Assembly: GCF_037975245.1 (NCBI RefSeq)
Contig: NC_092572.1
Location: forward strand, 12,558,769-12,622,768
Length of the DNA: 64,000 nucleotides
From: Apostichopus japonicus
Taxonomy: Eukaryota > Echinodermata > Holothuroidea > Aspidochirotida > Stichopodidae
Direction of reading: 5' to 3'
The notes under the pieces are model-generated. The model made no database searches. It was not told the DNA's origin and saw nothing but the letters and a program-made list of their open reading frames with translations. The position numbers and the translations under genes are program-made. Positions 11,061 through 21,879 of the stretch are shown here, in pieces (the stretch's first letter is position 1; every line of letters starts with the position of its first letter).

Positions 11061-12631
11061 GGAAGCCACCCGATGTGTAAGTTATATTCCATTAGCTCTT
11101 GTGGGCTTCTCCCACATTATTGGTCGCTAAGGCGTCGTAAAAGCTAATGACCATTATACTGTTATTAACTACATATACTCCAGGTCCGTGTACATGATCA
11201 TGTATGTCCTGGTAAGTTTACTAAAGACATGGACCATTTATTTGTTATTGAACATCGTCCTGGAGGGAGAGGCTGGTGTTATAAATAAAGAGTGTTTAAT
11301 AAGATCGATGCAACATGTGACTATCTTGTGCAATTATATGAACATATCGATTCTAGAATTAACGTCCGCGCAGCACGAAAACCGTTCTCTACCCTATGTA
11401 TGTGCTAATTTACGTCTTCAACAACACAAAAAGAAAAATTTTACTGTTGTAAAGACTGTCATATCTATCACTCGATATTTTGCAACGATATTTTAAACCA
11501 TATATGGAATGATACGTTAACCAATTACATAATTGTTAGTAACATACACAAATATTCTACAATATATAACATCTTCCGGCAATATATGTTTTTCTGTCTC
11601 ATTTCTCAAGTTTATCTGTATGAACGTGATTGTTAATAGAAAACAAATATACACTATATTCTGGGTAATCATTTTAAACATATCGCTCACCTAATGGTGG
11701 CATCATTATGTAATAAATGTTAATGTGTTTAGTGATAACAGTTATTTTCATTACGGCACAATTAATAAATTAAAAATTTGCAAAACAATTTAGAAAGGAA
11801 ACTTTCTCAAGATATTGGGAAATAATATTAATGTGGAACCAATACAATAAATTTTCAGTACACATTCTGAATTAACGCATTCTGATATTTGTCTACGAAA
11901 CATTCCGTGCATGAATAATTGCGGTGAATTACGAAGAAGCCGAACGATGACGTATATCATATTTCCTTGCTTTTCAAATGGTTTCGACGAGTCTTTCATT
12001 ACAAACATATCGATGATATTCAGAGACAATTGTCTACAACTTGTCTAACTCTGGTTACAACATATTCTACATAGATAAGGTCCACACTATTGGAATATAT
12101 AATTGGAAAACCAACTAAACATCGGAGAAAATCAAGGCCTATGGGGTCTATGAAGAGCAGTGGATTCCTATTGATATGGGTCATCGGTCTCTGTCTAATT
12201 GCCCGACTGGTCAGTCGACCCATTTTTGAAAGACGATGTTCCTACAATCCAAAAAGGCTGTGTAAATTCCTTTGAAATGTAATAGTGTATTGAACGATAC
12301 TGTTGGTAAAATCGTTAATAAAACTATATAATTGGAATAGTAGGTGATACGTTCAAAATCATGTTTTCTATCAATATACAAAATGTGAAATCACACTGAA
12401 GGTACTAAAAGGCAAGAACATGTAAAACCATTTCAAACAGTAAAGAAAACGTTAAATTTACTATAAAAACGTTAAATCTGAACCATGTATAGTTTTAAAA
12501 TAGTAGAATACACTTACATGCCGCCTCCTCTCCCCCTCCCCCGTTATCTGAGAACGATCAGATCGGTTCCATCGATAAAAAATTAGCAAAATGTAACTTA
12601 TGAATCAAAAGATGTGATAGATTAGACGTAC
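11061..12631. other. Unannotated stretch
   Basis: Contains several frames of 60-100 codons (11188-11496 plus, 11790-12223 minus, 12090-12275 plus), none with a recognisable domain or convincing splice structure. Confidence 0.35.
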
Positions 12632-12698
12632 CTTGTAGAACTTTAAAACGTGTCAAGATGACCAATCCAACAATTGCCAAAATTTTGAAACACGTCAT
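12632..12698 (-). CDS. Possible signal-peptide exon
   Basis: On the minus strand an ATG at 12698-12696 opens MTCFKILAIVGLVILTRF, then KVLQ, a short basic-hydrophobic leader. It stops at CAAG|GTACGT, a good donor, after 22 codons plus one base (phase 1). Leader exons of secreted and Ig-type proteins often have this shape, and the Ig receptor to the right begins the same way. No downstream exon was identified with confidence, so this stands alone. Confidence 0.3.
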
Positions 12699-15140
12699 TC
12701 TAGCGCATCGTTGCATTAAGCGGAATAACACGCTTAACGTTTGATCATCGTCTAAACGTTGTATAACACACGAAACATGTTGTACACTATGTACAATATA
12801 ACTTTACCACAGTCATTCATAAATATACTTTGTCCATGTTGACAAATCATATCTTCCCAATAACGTATATCAAAAGTTACTCTGCTATTTTTAATTTTTT
12901 TTTTTTTAACAATTGACTAAAAGCAATTTTGTCCATTGAACGTGCGGCGATCAATAATTTGCCTCTTGTTAAACGAAATCATATCTTTCATCAGGTTCGA
13001 GAGCATTTAATTTATAGAGCTACAAGCGCAACCAGACACACTTTAAACAGTTATTGACTTATTACCCATTTCTGTACAGATACTTAACAAAATAGCAATT
13101 ATTTAATGTGTAATATTTAACATTACTGCAATAGGTGTTTAGTAAGAAAATCGAATCCGTTAGGGATACCACACACTTGTGTGTGCGTTATATAATGAGC
13201 AAAGGTTTTGGTTAGGTGAAATATGTTTTATTTACATATTTTCTCATGGGTGAGGAATGAAGGGGGAGGGAGAAAAACGAGCAATAAAAACATTATTACA
13301 TTAAAGCTGGACAAAATAAATGCACCGTGTTCCTTATTAATGGTTACTATTTCGTTTAACTCGTTTACGCCGCAACGAGAAATTGAAATGCCAACCTAGG
13401 TAATAATTAAACGTAAAACTAAATGTTAAAGATACATACTAGAGATAATGATCTTTGACGTCGAGGCTCATCAAGAAATGTGACTTAGTTGTTTTGTTGA
13501 GGCAACGGATCATGAGCCAGTCAGCTCACAGTAAGCAATATGAAGGAAGGAGACGTAAACTTATGTGGCCCTAAATGAAATTTTCTATACTGTCACGTAC
13601 ATTCTCTGGTTGGTGAGCTTTCAGAAGCTGTGCATGACAGAAGAGATTCTCAGCACAAAACAATGGCAATGAAGACAACATACAGGTGGCCATGTTACAA
13701 CAGTACCCTCTATTCAAACTTCATGGTATACACACGTTAAAAAATACGTGCTTGTAACTGCTAACTCTTACATGTCGGTTACTTATATTATGCATACTGA
13801 AATTAATTCTGACGAAACGTTTTGAAAACACAATGCAACGCAGCATCTCCCTAGTGTACCACTTGACGTCCTACCTATCATATAAAACGGCGTGAACACA
13901 ATTTTCTAAGCAAATATTAACACAGTGCGAGAACTAAAGAAACACGATCATAGATTCAACAACGCCGTGACCTGTCTTAAATACACTTAGAGTGTAAGTA
14001 CATAGGTTATTAAGAAATTGAGTTAACTTTGCTTAAACCCACGGGATACAATATGGCACATCTAGCATTTAGTGCGATTCAAAACTACATAAAAATAATA
14101 TTTTACATATCTACAACATTAGCCAACATAACAGTAATAATAAAAATATCACTATAACAGGTCGAGATGATACGTATGGGAGATAATACATGTGTATTTA
14201 AGGTGTTGCCAGATGTTGTCTTAATAATCAATTAACCCCTTATACTGCGACCTTACAATATATTTCCTTGTAGTAAGCTCGACGGTTTTAGGTCTAGCGC
14301 GAGTCTCGTAAATATGAGCAAGACACACATTTGCAGTGTTACATATTTATTCCATGATATAGCTCCTAGATTTCTCTTAGATGACTCTAGTAAAGATAAC
14401 TGTCTGACATGATAAGATGACCAAATATGATCATGACAACAGAGATGATGGTTCAATCTGCAACTTTAGCAAACATAAGACAAACATTATATAAAAGTTA
14501 TGATTACATACTTCAGTTTAGTAATCCTCAAAACCACTCTATTACAGTAAATCACTATAAATACACCAGTAATAACGTCACGTGGCATAACATCAAGCGC
14601 AATGGGGTACAGCTACAATAAATATCCTAGCCATACATATAGTACAACAATAACAAGCCAGCCTGTACATTCAGCGTGAAGTCACCGCACCGAAAATATA
14701 TAGAACCAATTCATAGCGAATAAGACTTCCACGAACAAGTCGCTTTTTCAATCAACTGTAGGACTTAACAATTACTCATAAATGATTTCTTATGCCCCGT
14801 ATTAGGATATAAATAATGAAGCTTACTAACTTGAGCTGTCTATATGAACGTAAGGCTGTCTGTTGTCAACGTGTCTCATGCTAGGAAATTGCTAGTTGCA
14901 ACACGAACAAACCCTTCTCTTTGTGGGAACGCTCTGCCCTAACACCGGATGCCGTATTGTCGCAAGAGGTTTGTCGACGCTCAGCAGCTTCATACCAGCT
15001 TTGATCACGCCGGCACAACATTGAGTTTGCAGTAAATACAATGCCAGGTGCGAAGTAGTTGATGTTAAAAAGCTTCACCATGCTCATTAACCTGTCTGTA
15101 TTCTGTGGGTGTTTTTATCCTTCTGTTACTGTTACTTGTC
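12699..15140. other. Unannotated intergenic DNA
   Basis: About 2.4 kb of AT-rich sequence. The only long frames are incidental (for example 14881-15087 minus). No supportable feature apart from the ribozyme-like motif that follows. Confidence 0.4.
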
Positions 15141-15145
15141 ATTTA

Positions 15146-15184
15146 GCCTCTGAAGAAGATCCTGCTAGGATCGAAACGTAAGGC
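15146..15184 (+). ncRNA. Hammerhead-ribozyme-like motif, copy 1
   Basis: The order is GCCT, then CTGAAGA, then a perfect stem GATCC-TGCTA-GGATC, then GAAAC, then GTA, then AGGC. This parallels the hammerhead core (CUGANGA, stem II, GAAA, cleavage site before stem I), with GCCT/AGGC as a four-base stem I and a minimal ACGU stem III. Such minimal motifs are known in the terminal repeats of Penelope-like retroelements. An extra unpaired A lies between CTGAAGA and stem II, and stem I is short, so activity is uncertain. A diverged copy lies at 19325. Confidence 0.4.
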
Positions 15185-16673
15185 CAACTTACTGTTACAC
15201 ACGATGTTAAAAAGCAAAAGTCTTTTTTGATATTGAGTGACTAACGTATATTTCTCATGTTAGAATTAACTTGCAACTTTAAAGGTTCTTTTGTTACTGA
15301 CTTTCGTTTTCGGTAAAGTTTGAACACTAGGACTTTACAATAGTTTACTATCAATCATTTCTTGGAAGACAACGGCCTATACGTCAATATCTCCAGCCCT
15401 TTCGTGAAGGATTATATGGCTTTCTTAGCACATCATGCAAGGTAAGTCTTAAAGAGAACTTAATTTACTTCGTGCTTCTTTTTGCTACCATCACTTCTTG
15501 TAAGAATATTTCTTTTCTATATTTTGTACGTATATTTGAATATTCTTCCTAACAGAGGTCGCTTAGTTATCGAGAATATAGTTATCGTTGATCCAATCAT
15601 ATCGTAAACTAAACATTGCACTAAAGTTTGAGGAAACGATTTAGCATATGTTATTTCACTTACAGTCTCCTTGCTGTCATCTATACATGGTAGCCCCCTG
15701 CTTATAGATAATACTGTCAAGTGTTTTTCATAGTCGGTTTTGGTTTCAGCATCAACAAAGTGAATTGCATTGTTCCGAAGGAAACAATTTCTTTGTGCTG
15801 TAAAGAGCTGATTAAATAACCATTTATAGTTTTGAGCATTACATTTTGTCTTAAAGAATTTTGGTAGTCGTAATACACTTGGCATGTGTTTATTGAAGTG
15901 TATACCACTGATAACGCTTTGACTTGTATCACTGTATACCGAAATCATCAGGCTGAAAGTAATACTTAAAAGACCCGGATGACATTAACATCGTGGAAGA
16001 CCCGGGTGCAAGGGCGGCGGAAGCACTTTTCATCTGGGGGGGGGGGGGGGCACCGACATCAAAGGGCACTTTGCAGAAATTCGATTGGACCGATGCAGCC
16101 TTATATTTAGTACCCTTTATAACTCTTATTGTATTATCTTATTTGCGTATACACATCACTCCATCAACGCCCCCCCCCCCTCAAGGAAAATATGCATACT
16201 AGCACTGCAATATCCAATGTGCAAATTGGGAAACAAGGAACAAGTTTTCTTTTGAGACAAAATGAGGTAAAATCATGCTAGTTGCTAACACTGGCGGATC
16301 CAAGGGGGGCCAACGGGGGCCATGCCCCACCCCCCCCCAAAGGTGAGCCAAAAAGTGTTTCCGAACGTCCGCTGAATCATATGATTGGAAATTTAAAAAA
16401 TCGAGAGGAATAGCAGTGGTAGACTAGTCTAAACCTTTACGTTTTCTGGTTTAAAATTAAATGTATGAGCATGAGGATTTACAGTTTATCACCATTTTGC
16501 AGTTACAGGCTGGTTGTAAGAAATTTATAACCTATGAAAAATAAAAAAAATTGAGAAAGATGATCCCAACTTTGTTTTATAAATATTTTAGAAAATTACA
16601 CCTGGGAAACATTTTTTAGAAGTAAATTAACATCACCATTGTACACTTTTGTCGCACCAAATTGCATCTGAGG

Positions 16674-17572
16674 CAGCGGCGTAACGCCTATGGGCTCGGA
16701 CGGGGCAAACCCAGGGGCCCCCGACCAAAGGGGGCCCCCGCTGCACTGATGTACAGAACTTAGAAGAGGGGTACCCTTTTTTTCTTTTCTTTTTGAAACG
16801 GCACGTTTTCGTTGGAAAAGGAACTATAAACGAGACAATGGACATATTTTTCTGTGTGACCTTAGTACCTACTCAAAGCTGTTATCGGCTGTGGTCCTAT
16901 TTATTACACTTCCAGTCACAGTGGCGACCGCAGAAAGATCATTCTCCAAGTTGAAGCTAATCAAGACTTACCTACGTTCAACCATTTCTCAAGATCGGCT
17001 GGATTCGCTGGCTATCCTTTCCATCGAGAGCGAGGAGGCATGGTCACTTGATATAGATGGACTAATCGATATGTTTGCTGACAAGAAGGCCAGGCTCAGT
17101 AAATTCAAGCTCTAGCCTTTCCAAGTTCTCGGGAACTTGGATACCATTTGTCCACAGGAGTTACGCCACGGGTGGAAATATACATGTTGATGTTAATTGG
17201 ACATTGGTCGTTTGGTCTTATTGTCCTTTCAATCTCTTAATGTATTCTAGCTTTGCAACACAGTATTTTCATGTTCCCAGTATGACAGACAAGGCGGACC
17301 AAAAATGTGTCTATGAACGCAGATTTTCCCCAAAATCTCAGTCGATAAAATCACCACGAAATGTTCCATATACGGCTTAGATTGCACCAGAGAGCTTGTA
17401 GAACCCCAGAGCTTCCAGGGCCCTAAGGCGGGCCCTGGACCCACGCCTTTGGGACTTCGCGCTCCGCGCTCGTGATGTGCGCTCCGCGCATATCGGTTGA
17501 TTCTCCGCAGCAGCCAGGGGGGCCCTTCCTTCCTTGGACCCAGGGGCACCCAGACTCATCGTTACGCCGCTG
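16674..17572 (+). mobile_element. Innermost hAT transposon with transposase remnant (899 bp)
   Basis: Perfect 13-bp inverted repeats CAGCGGCGTAACG lie at 16674 and, inverted, at 17560-17572. They are flanked by the 8-bp duplication ATCTGAGG at 16666-16673 and 17573-17580. The element carries the C-terminal part of a hAT transposase on the plus strand, so it is an internally deleted derivative of an autonomous element. Confidence 0.9.
16861..17115 (+). pseudogene. hAT transposase C-terminal dimerisation domain, truncated
   Basis: The frame runs from about LSTYSKLLSAV through LPVTVATAERSFSKLKLIK and TYLRSTISQDRLDSLAILSI to a stop after LSKFKL. The T(V/A)ATAERSFSxLKxIKxYLRST...RL..LAxLSIE series is the hallmark of the hAT family dimerisation region found in many animal hAT and ZMYM-like proteins. 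The catalytic RNase H-like core and the N-terminal BED finger are missing, so it cannot act as a transposase. It sits wholly inside the innermost nested element. Confidence 0.85.
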
Positions 17573-18143
17573 ATCTGAGGGCATTCAGCAATAGAAAAAT
17601 TTCCACCCCCTCCCCTTACACCCCTCCCCCATATTACTCTAACGCCACTTTGGCCCCTCCCAAACAAAGGCCCTGGATCCGCCAGTGGTTGCTAATGTAG
17701 GAATCCTCCGAATTAGAGTTTATTTCTTGTTAATATCTTAACAAATTCTTTCCATTCGAAATAGCTTGAGTTTGACTCACAGAAATTCATTAAAAGTCAT
17801 GGGCGTAGCCAGGATTTGCAAAGTTGTGTGCATGACTATCTGAGCGGAGCGCCACCATCAGTTGGCGCGGAGCGTACAAGAAAATTTTTGGTTTACAAAC
17901 CCCTCAGATGGCCGGAAACGGCCCTTCCCGAGTGTTCATTCTGGTTCCCTGGCCTCTTGCTAACTTGAGACACCTCAATTTTTATGTAGAAAAAGGGCAC
18001 ATTTTTAACCTGAGGAAAAGTGGGGGACACGTGCCCCCTGTGCCCCCCGGTTCCGCCGCCCTTGCCCGGGTGACTTTTAAATCGTGAGATTGGTTGTCCT
18101 AATAACTTCATGAAAGTTCAAATCCTTTAATAAACTTTTACAA

Positions 18144-18478
18144 TGTCCTACTTCTTTGATGCAGCAAACAACTCGACCGTCTTGATAGTAATTCCAAAAG
18201 GAGGAATTATTTCTCTCGAATGTCAACTTATCTCGAAACTTGATACTTTGGTATGGAATCGCAACGGACATATACTGGCCACATACAGTGATAACTCATT
18301 CAGGGATAACGACGACGTTACTTCTGTAGAAATTGACACTGATCGTTCAACGTCTTACTTAAAGAAACTCTCTGCTGAATTACAAGACGCTGGTAACTAT
18401 TGTTGTATCCAATACCACCACCACAGTAACACATGGATCCGTCGAATACCACATTCCAAATCTTCATTCAAAGTAATT
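18144..18478 (+). pseudogene. Remnant of Ig-V exon of the upstream receptor copy
   Basis: It closely matches the intact exon at 22506-22826: the ISLEC cysteine region, LVWNRNGH tryptophan region and DAGNYCC cysteine region are all present. The splice acceptor has lost its AG, a two-base insertion follows the DAGNY motif, and the base before the donor is altered. The ATG at 18143 was created by the same change that destroyed the acceptor and is not a real start. Confidence 0.8.
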
Positions 18479-19324
18479 TATTCAAGTATTCTACAACCGT
18501 TCGTATTTTGGTCAATTGTCAGTACAATATATTTTCAGAGAGACATCCAGTGACGTTTGCGGTACGGTAGAATCGATTCATTAGCTTAAACAAAAATCTC
18601 GAGTCGAGTTCACTTAGCGCGTGTAGTCGCGTGTATTATCGTATTTGGGGAAATTCTCAGACTGGTTCGAGTTGCTTCTGAAATTCTGCAACTCGTACTA
18701 TTCATTATCATAGGAAAATTTAATAAGTTTTGAAAAGAAATTATCAACAAAAAAAAATGAACAAAATATTGACTAAAGTATACGAAAGGAGTTTAAGATT
18801 TAATAAAAGACATCAGAAATCAGAACTATATTCGAGCATCTGATATTTACGTGACAACTGTCAGTTTATTTTATTCATTACTTTTAACAATCAAAACCTA
18901 TCTTTAGATATTTTTACGACATGGTATTTCATGATATAAAATTTTCACTGCACATTACGTATATTGTTCTTCTATTAAAAAAGGTGAAATTGATATTAAA
19001 TTTTTATGTTCCTAATTAAATGTTTGCAAAGTTTTTACGACGAGGGTTAAGGTTTACGTTTCTATGAGCTTTAAAATTATCTAACTAAACTTGTTATGTC
19101 TTGATTCCATAAAAGCGTGATTTTTTTTCTTATGAAAGGAATTAACAAGCCTGACTTATAATTGGGGATAAAGAAAACAACTTTTAATTACGAACGACGA
19201 CTTTCGATTTAATGCTATAAAAATTAAGATATAATAGTACTAATAAAAACGACCATTTTATTCGCAGCTGTATGACACTTTTCCCTTATTTATTACTTTT
19301 ATTACTTATGTTACTTGTCATTAA

Positions 19325-19363
19325 GCCTTTGAAGAAGATCCTGCTAGGATCGAAACTTAAGGC
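19325..19363 (+). ncRNA. Hammerhead-like motif, diverged copy 2
   Basis: The segment shares GTTACTTGTCATT.AGCCT, TGAAGAAGATCCTGCTAGG and GGCCAAC with the motif at 15146. The first core base is T rather than C, and GAAACG has become GAAACT, so the core is damaged. The equivalent position in the intact receptor intron (near 24140) has no such sequence, so it inserted into the upstream copy alone or was lost from the other. Confidence 0.4.
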
Positions 19364-20270
19364 CAACATACTTTTACACATACTTTTATTAGTGGAAGCT
19401 ATGATATATTCTTTAGCTAGAATTGTTACAAATATGTATCACGAATAAATACATTTTGGTTATTAATAGAACAGATCAGATAGCTATATATGTTTCTGTT
19501 ACGTCTCTATGCGTCTTACTAAATTATGTGACAAAATAATACAAGCACAACGATTCTTTTTCTTGTAAAATAAGTCATTTCTAGTTGTTAAATGCAGCTT
19601 TTCTAATAACAACAACAACCTAGTCAATCGGTGAAGTAACACTATTGGGATATTTTCCAACTTTATCTAAATCAACGAACTCTACCGTTAGTAGACATTG
19701 CGGCATTGTAATAGTCTGGAACATCACCAGTTATATGGATGGTGCAAAACTGCGATGCCTAACCGATAAAGCAGCCGGCCCTTTATGCCAGTGTTTAGTT
19801 AAACGTTTGAGTGTAAGTATGATTGTCTAACAGTGTATGTAAGTTGTAAATACCCGTAGTGTTTATAGTACTCGTATTCATGTTACATTGCTGCATCGAT
19901 CATACTAGAATGCCGCTGGGAAGTAATATGATCTCGTTTTCAATGTATGATAAGAGACATATAAAATTAGCCTAAGAACAGGCGCAAAATGTGACAAGAA
20001 CATTATGTACACATAGAGTAGGATACTTTGTTGTTGCTATGCTCGTTTACTGTCCTCCAGGCTACAAAACTACTGTCACAGTTCGTAACGAGAAGAATGG
20101 ACAAGAAATTATCCTATCAACTTCTGAACATTTACAGGTATCATTCAGATATCTACCAAGTTGACTGATATATGTATAGTTATTGTGCAAACATATAACG
20201 ATATTGGTATTCTTGATTTGTAGACCAGCCAAACGTCAAGATTAAGCTAATTGCCGGACGCCAGGTCGTG

Positions 20271-21719
20271 CATAAGACATACGTAAGACATGCATAAGAT
20301 AAAAGCAAAGAAATACGTTATGACTCATATCATTTTTGTCTGTTATCAGTGACAAATAAATTAAAGCTAATAGCATATATTAAAACCTAACGCCACTAAA
20401 GAAACTGAACCTCAATATAAAAGGGAGAAGCCAATACCAGGGAAGCTCTTAAAAGTTTACATGTAGTCTTAGACAAGCCAAGTTATTGTGTAATATCAAA
20501 TACCAATGTGACAAACATCACTATGACGTAATGTACATATTTACGTTAACAGAGATACAAATCACAGACACACCTTTTGTTAAAACAGATCCGCAACATC
20601 TGAAGAAGTTTGCCATGGTCGACACACCCAAATAAATCAGCCACTCCATTGACGGAAAAAAGAGAAGATATTGAATAAAACGCACATCAAATTTATAAAG
20701 TATTTATCATATAATAGTTTTAATATCGTACCTTATTAGAAAATAGTATTTAAATATTAATAGAAATAAATTCGAAAACAAGAACAAATGAAATCACATC
20801 AAGCATGATTAGATTTGTATAATGTTGTAATTCCTGTGCGTTGTTTACAGAACTAAACAAAGTACTGCCTATTTAATAATTTCAAGGGAAACAGTTCCGA
20901 CGAGTGCTTGAATGTAAAAGATATTTAATATTAACTATGAAATGGAACGAAACATACATCAATTGTTAAGAATAATTTATTGATGTTCCACAATTATTTG
21001 CAATCATCGTTTTTACCAAGATATTCTTTGACATATTTTCTACGCATGACGAGCCTTGATCAATTTTAAAAATATCAATGGAATGTAAAGATACCGCAGT
21101 GTCATCCTCTTTAATTTAGAACCTAGCAAACACACAAAATCACAAATGCTAATTTAATGCAAGAAAAAAGTGCAATACACCTATATCTATAGTATCTGTC
21201 ACTTATTCATGTTTGTGACAATGGTATCTGTCACTTATATATGTTTGTATTCATATTTATTTATGTTCTGACAAATGAAAAGGCACTCATCCTAAGCATA
21301 ATCAAGCATTAACAGGAAGTATTATTCTTTATTTAACTTGACACCTGTTAGTGTTCGAGAACAAGTTCAAATCCATAACAAGAGAGAACTTATCAGGAAG
21401 TTGTCTTCTCATTTTCTATATTTTGCCAGATGAAATGGACTCATTCTTTTTCATCTGGTGTCCTCATAACTTATCTCAACTGCAAAATGCGTATACATGG
21501 TAACCTTTTACACCATTATGTCCACGCTATGTAATGTCCCTCAATCAAACTGAGAGTTTAGCATATTTACAACCATTTGGTATTATTAATCAACTAGTGA
21601 CATAAAATCAAGCGAATATGTTCTACTTTGTTTTTTATGGTTTGAGACAATAGTGCACTTAAAATTTGTGTGCATTTTAATTTTCCGTGTATTTTCACTT
21701 TTACCTCAACACGTAACTG
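20271..21719. other. Spacer between receptor copies
   Basis: About 1.4 kb of AT-rich DNA. It contains an ATAAGACATAC.TAAGACATGC short repeat at the duplication edge and a TATCTGTCACTTAT.TATGTTTGT repeat near 21193-21248. No exons were found. Confidence 0.5.
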
Positions 21720-21879
21720 TGAAGACTGTTTCGTTACTGACTTTCGATTTCGGTTAATTGTATACACTAGGACGTTACAATAGTTTACTATCAAACATTT
21801 TTTGAACACAACGGACATACTTCAATTTCTCCAGCCCTTACATGAAGGAGTCTTTGGCATTCATAGGATATCATACAAG

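Larger units (their letters stand above)
16289..17687. mobile_element. Middle hAT-type transposon nested in the outer one (1399 bp)
   Basis: Perfect 14-bp inverted repeats CACTGGCGGATCCA lie at 16289 and, inverted, at 17674-17687. They are flanked by a perfect 8-bp duplication GTTGCTAA at 16281-16288 and 17688-17695. Removing this element restores a continuous outer element. No coding sequence is recognisable outside the innermost insertion. Confidence 0.9.
16009..18064. mobile_element. Outer hAT-type transposon (2056 bp)
   Basis: The ends are perfect 14-bp inverted repeats, CAAGGGCGGCGGAA at 16009 and its complement at 18051-18064. They are flanked by a perfect 8-bp direct repeat CCCGGGTG (16001-16008 and 18065-18072). 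An 8-bp target duplication with short inverted ends is typical of hAT transposons. The paralogous intron near 22410 has no insertion and reads straight across, which serves as an empty site. It has no transposase of its own outside the nested elements and is probably non-autonomous. Confidence 0.9.
15289..20270 (+). pseudogene. Broken upstream duplicate of the Ig-domain receptor
   Basis: This region aligns, introns included, with the intact receptor starting near 21720. It carries many lesions. The start codon is lost (AGGTAAGTC where the intact copy has AGATGAATC, about 15446). The acceptor before Ig exon 1 is changed from CACAG to TACAA (18139-18143). A 2-nt insertion near 18425 shifts the Ig-1 frame after the second cysteine. 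The 5' part of Ig exon 2 is missing, and its conserved Trp codon is TAG (19621). A further 1-nt shift lies near 19785. Ig exon 3 stops matching after 20270. Membrane and tail exons are absent. A nested transposon stack fills its first intron. The open frames at 18143-18553 and 19645-19830 are remnants, not genes. Confidence 0.85.

Noticed and set aside
11790-12275. Possible small cysteine cytokine on the minus strand
   Set aside because: The frame with the suggestive residues is broken by several stops and the cysteine pattern does not fit a known family.
17799-17825. Fourth transposon terminus (CATGGGCGTAGCCAGG)
   Set aside because: It resembles a hAT-type end, but no matching inverted partner or target duplication was found in the window.
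18143-18553. Independent gene starting MSYFFDAANN
   Set aside because: The ATG arose by loss of a splice acceptor; the frame is a pseudogene exon with a frameshift.
21802-21879. Upstream in-frame ATG extending the Ig receptor leader
   Set aside because: The extension would place a charged segment before the hydrophobic leader; the ATG at 21880 gives a standard signal peptide.
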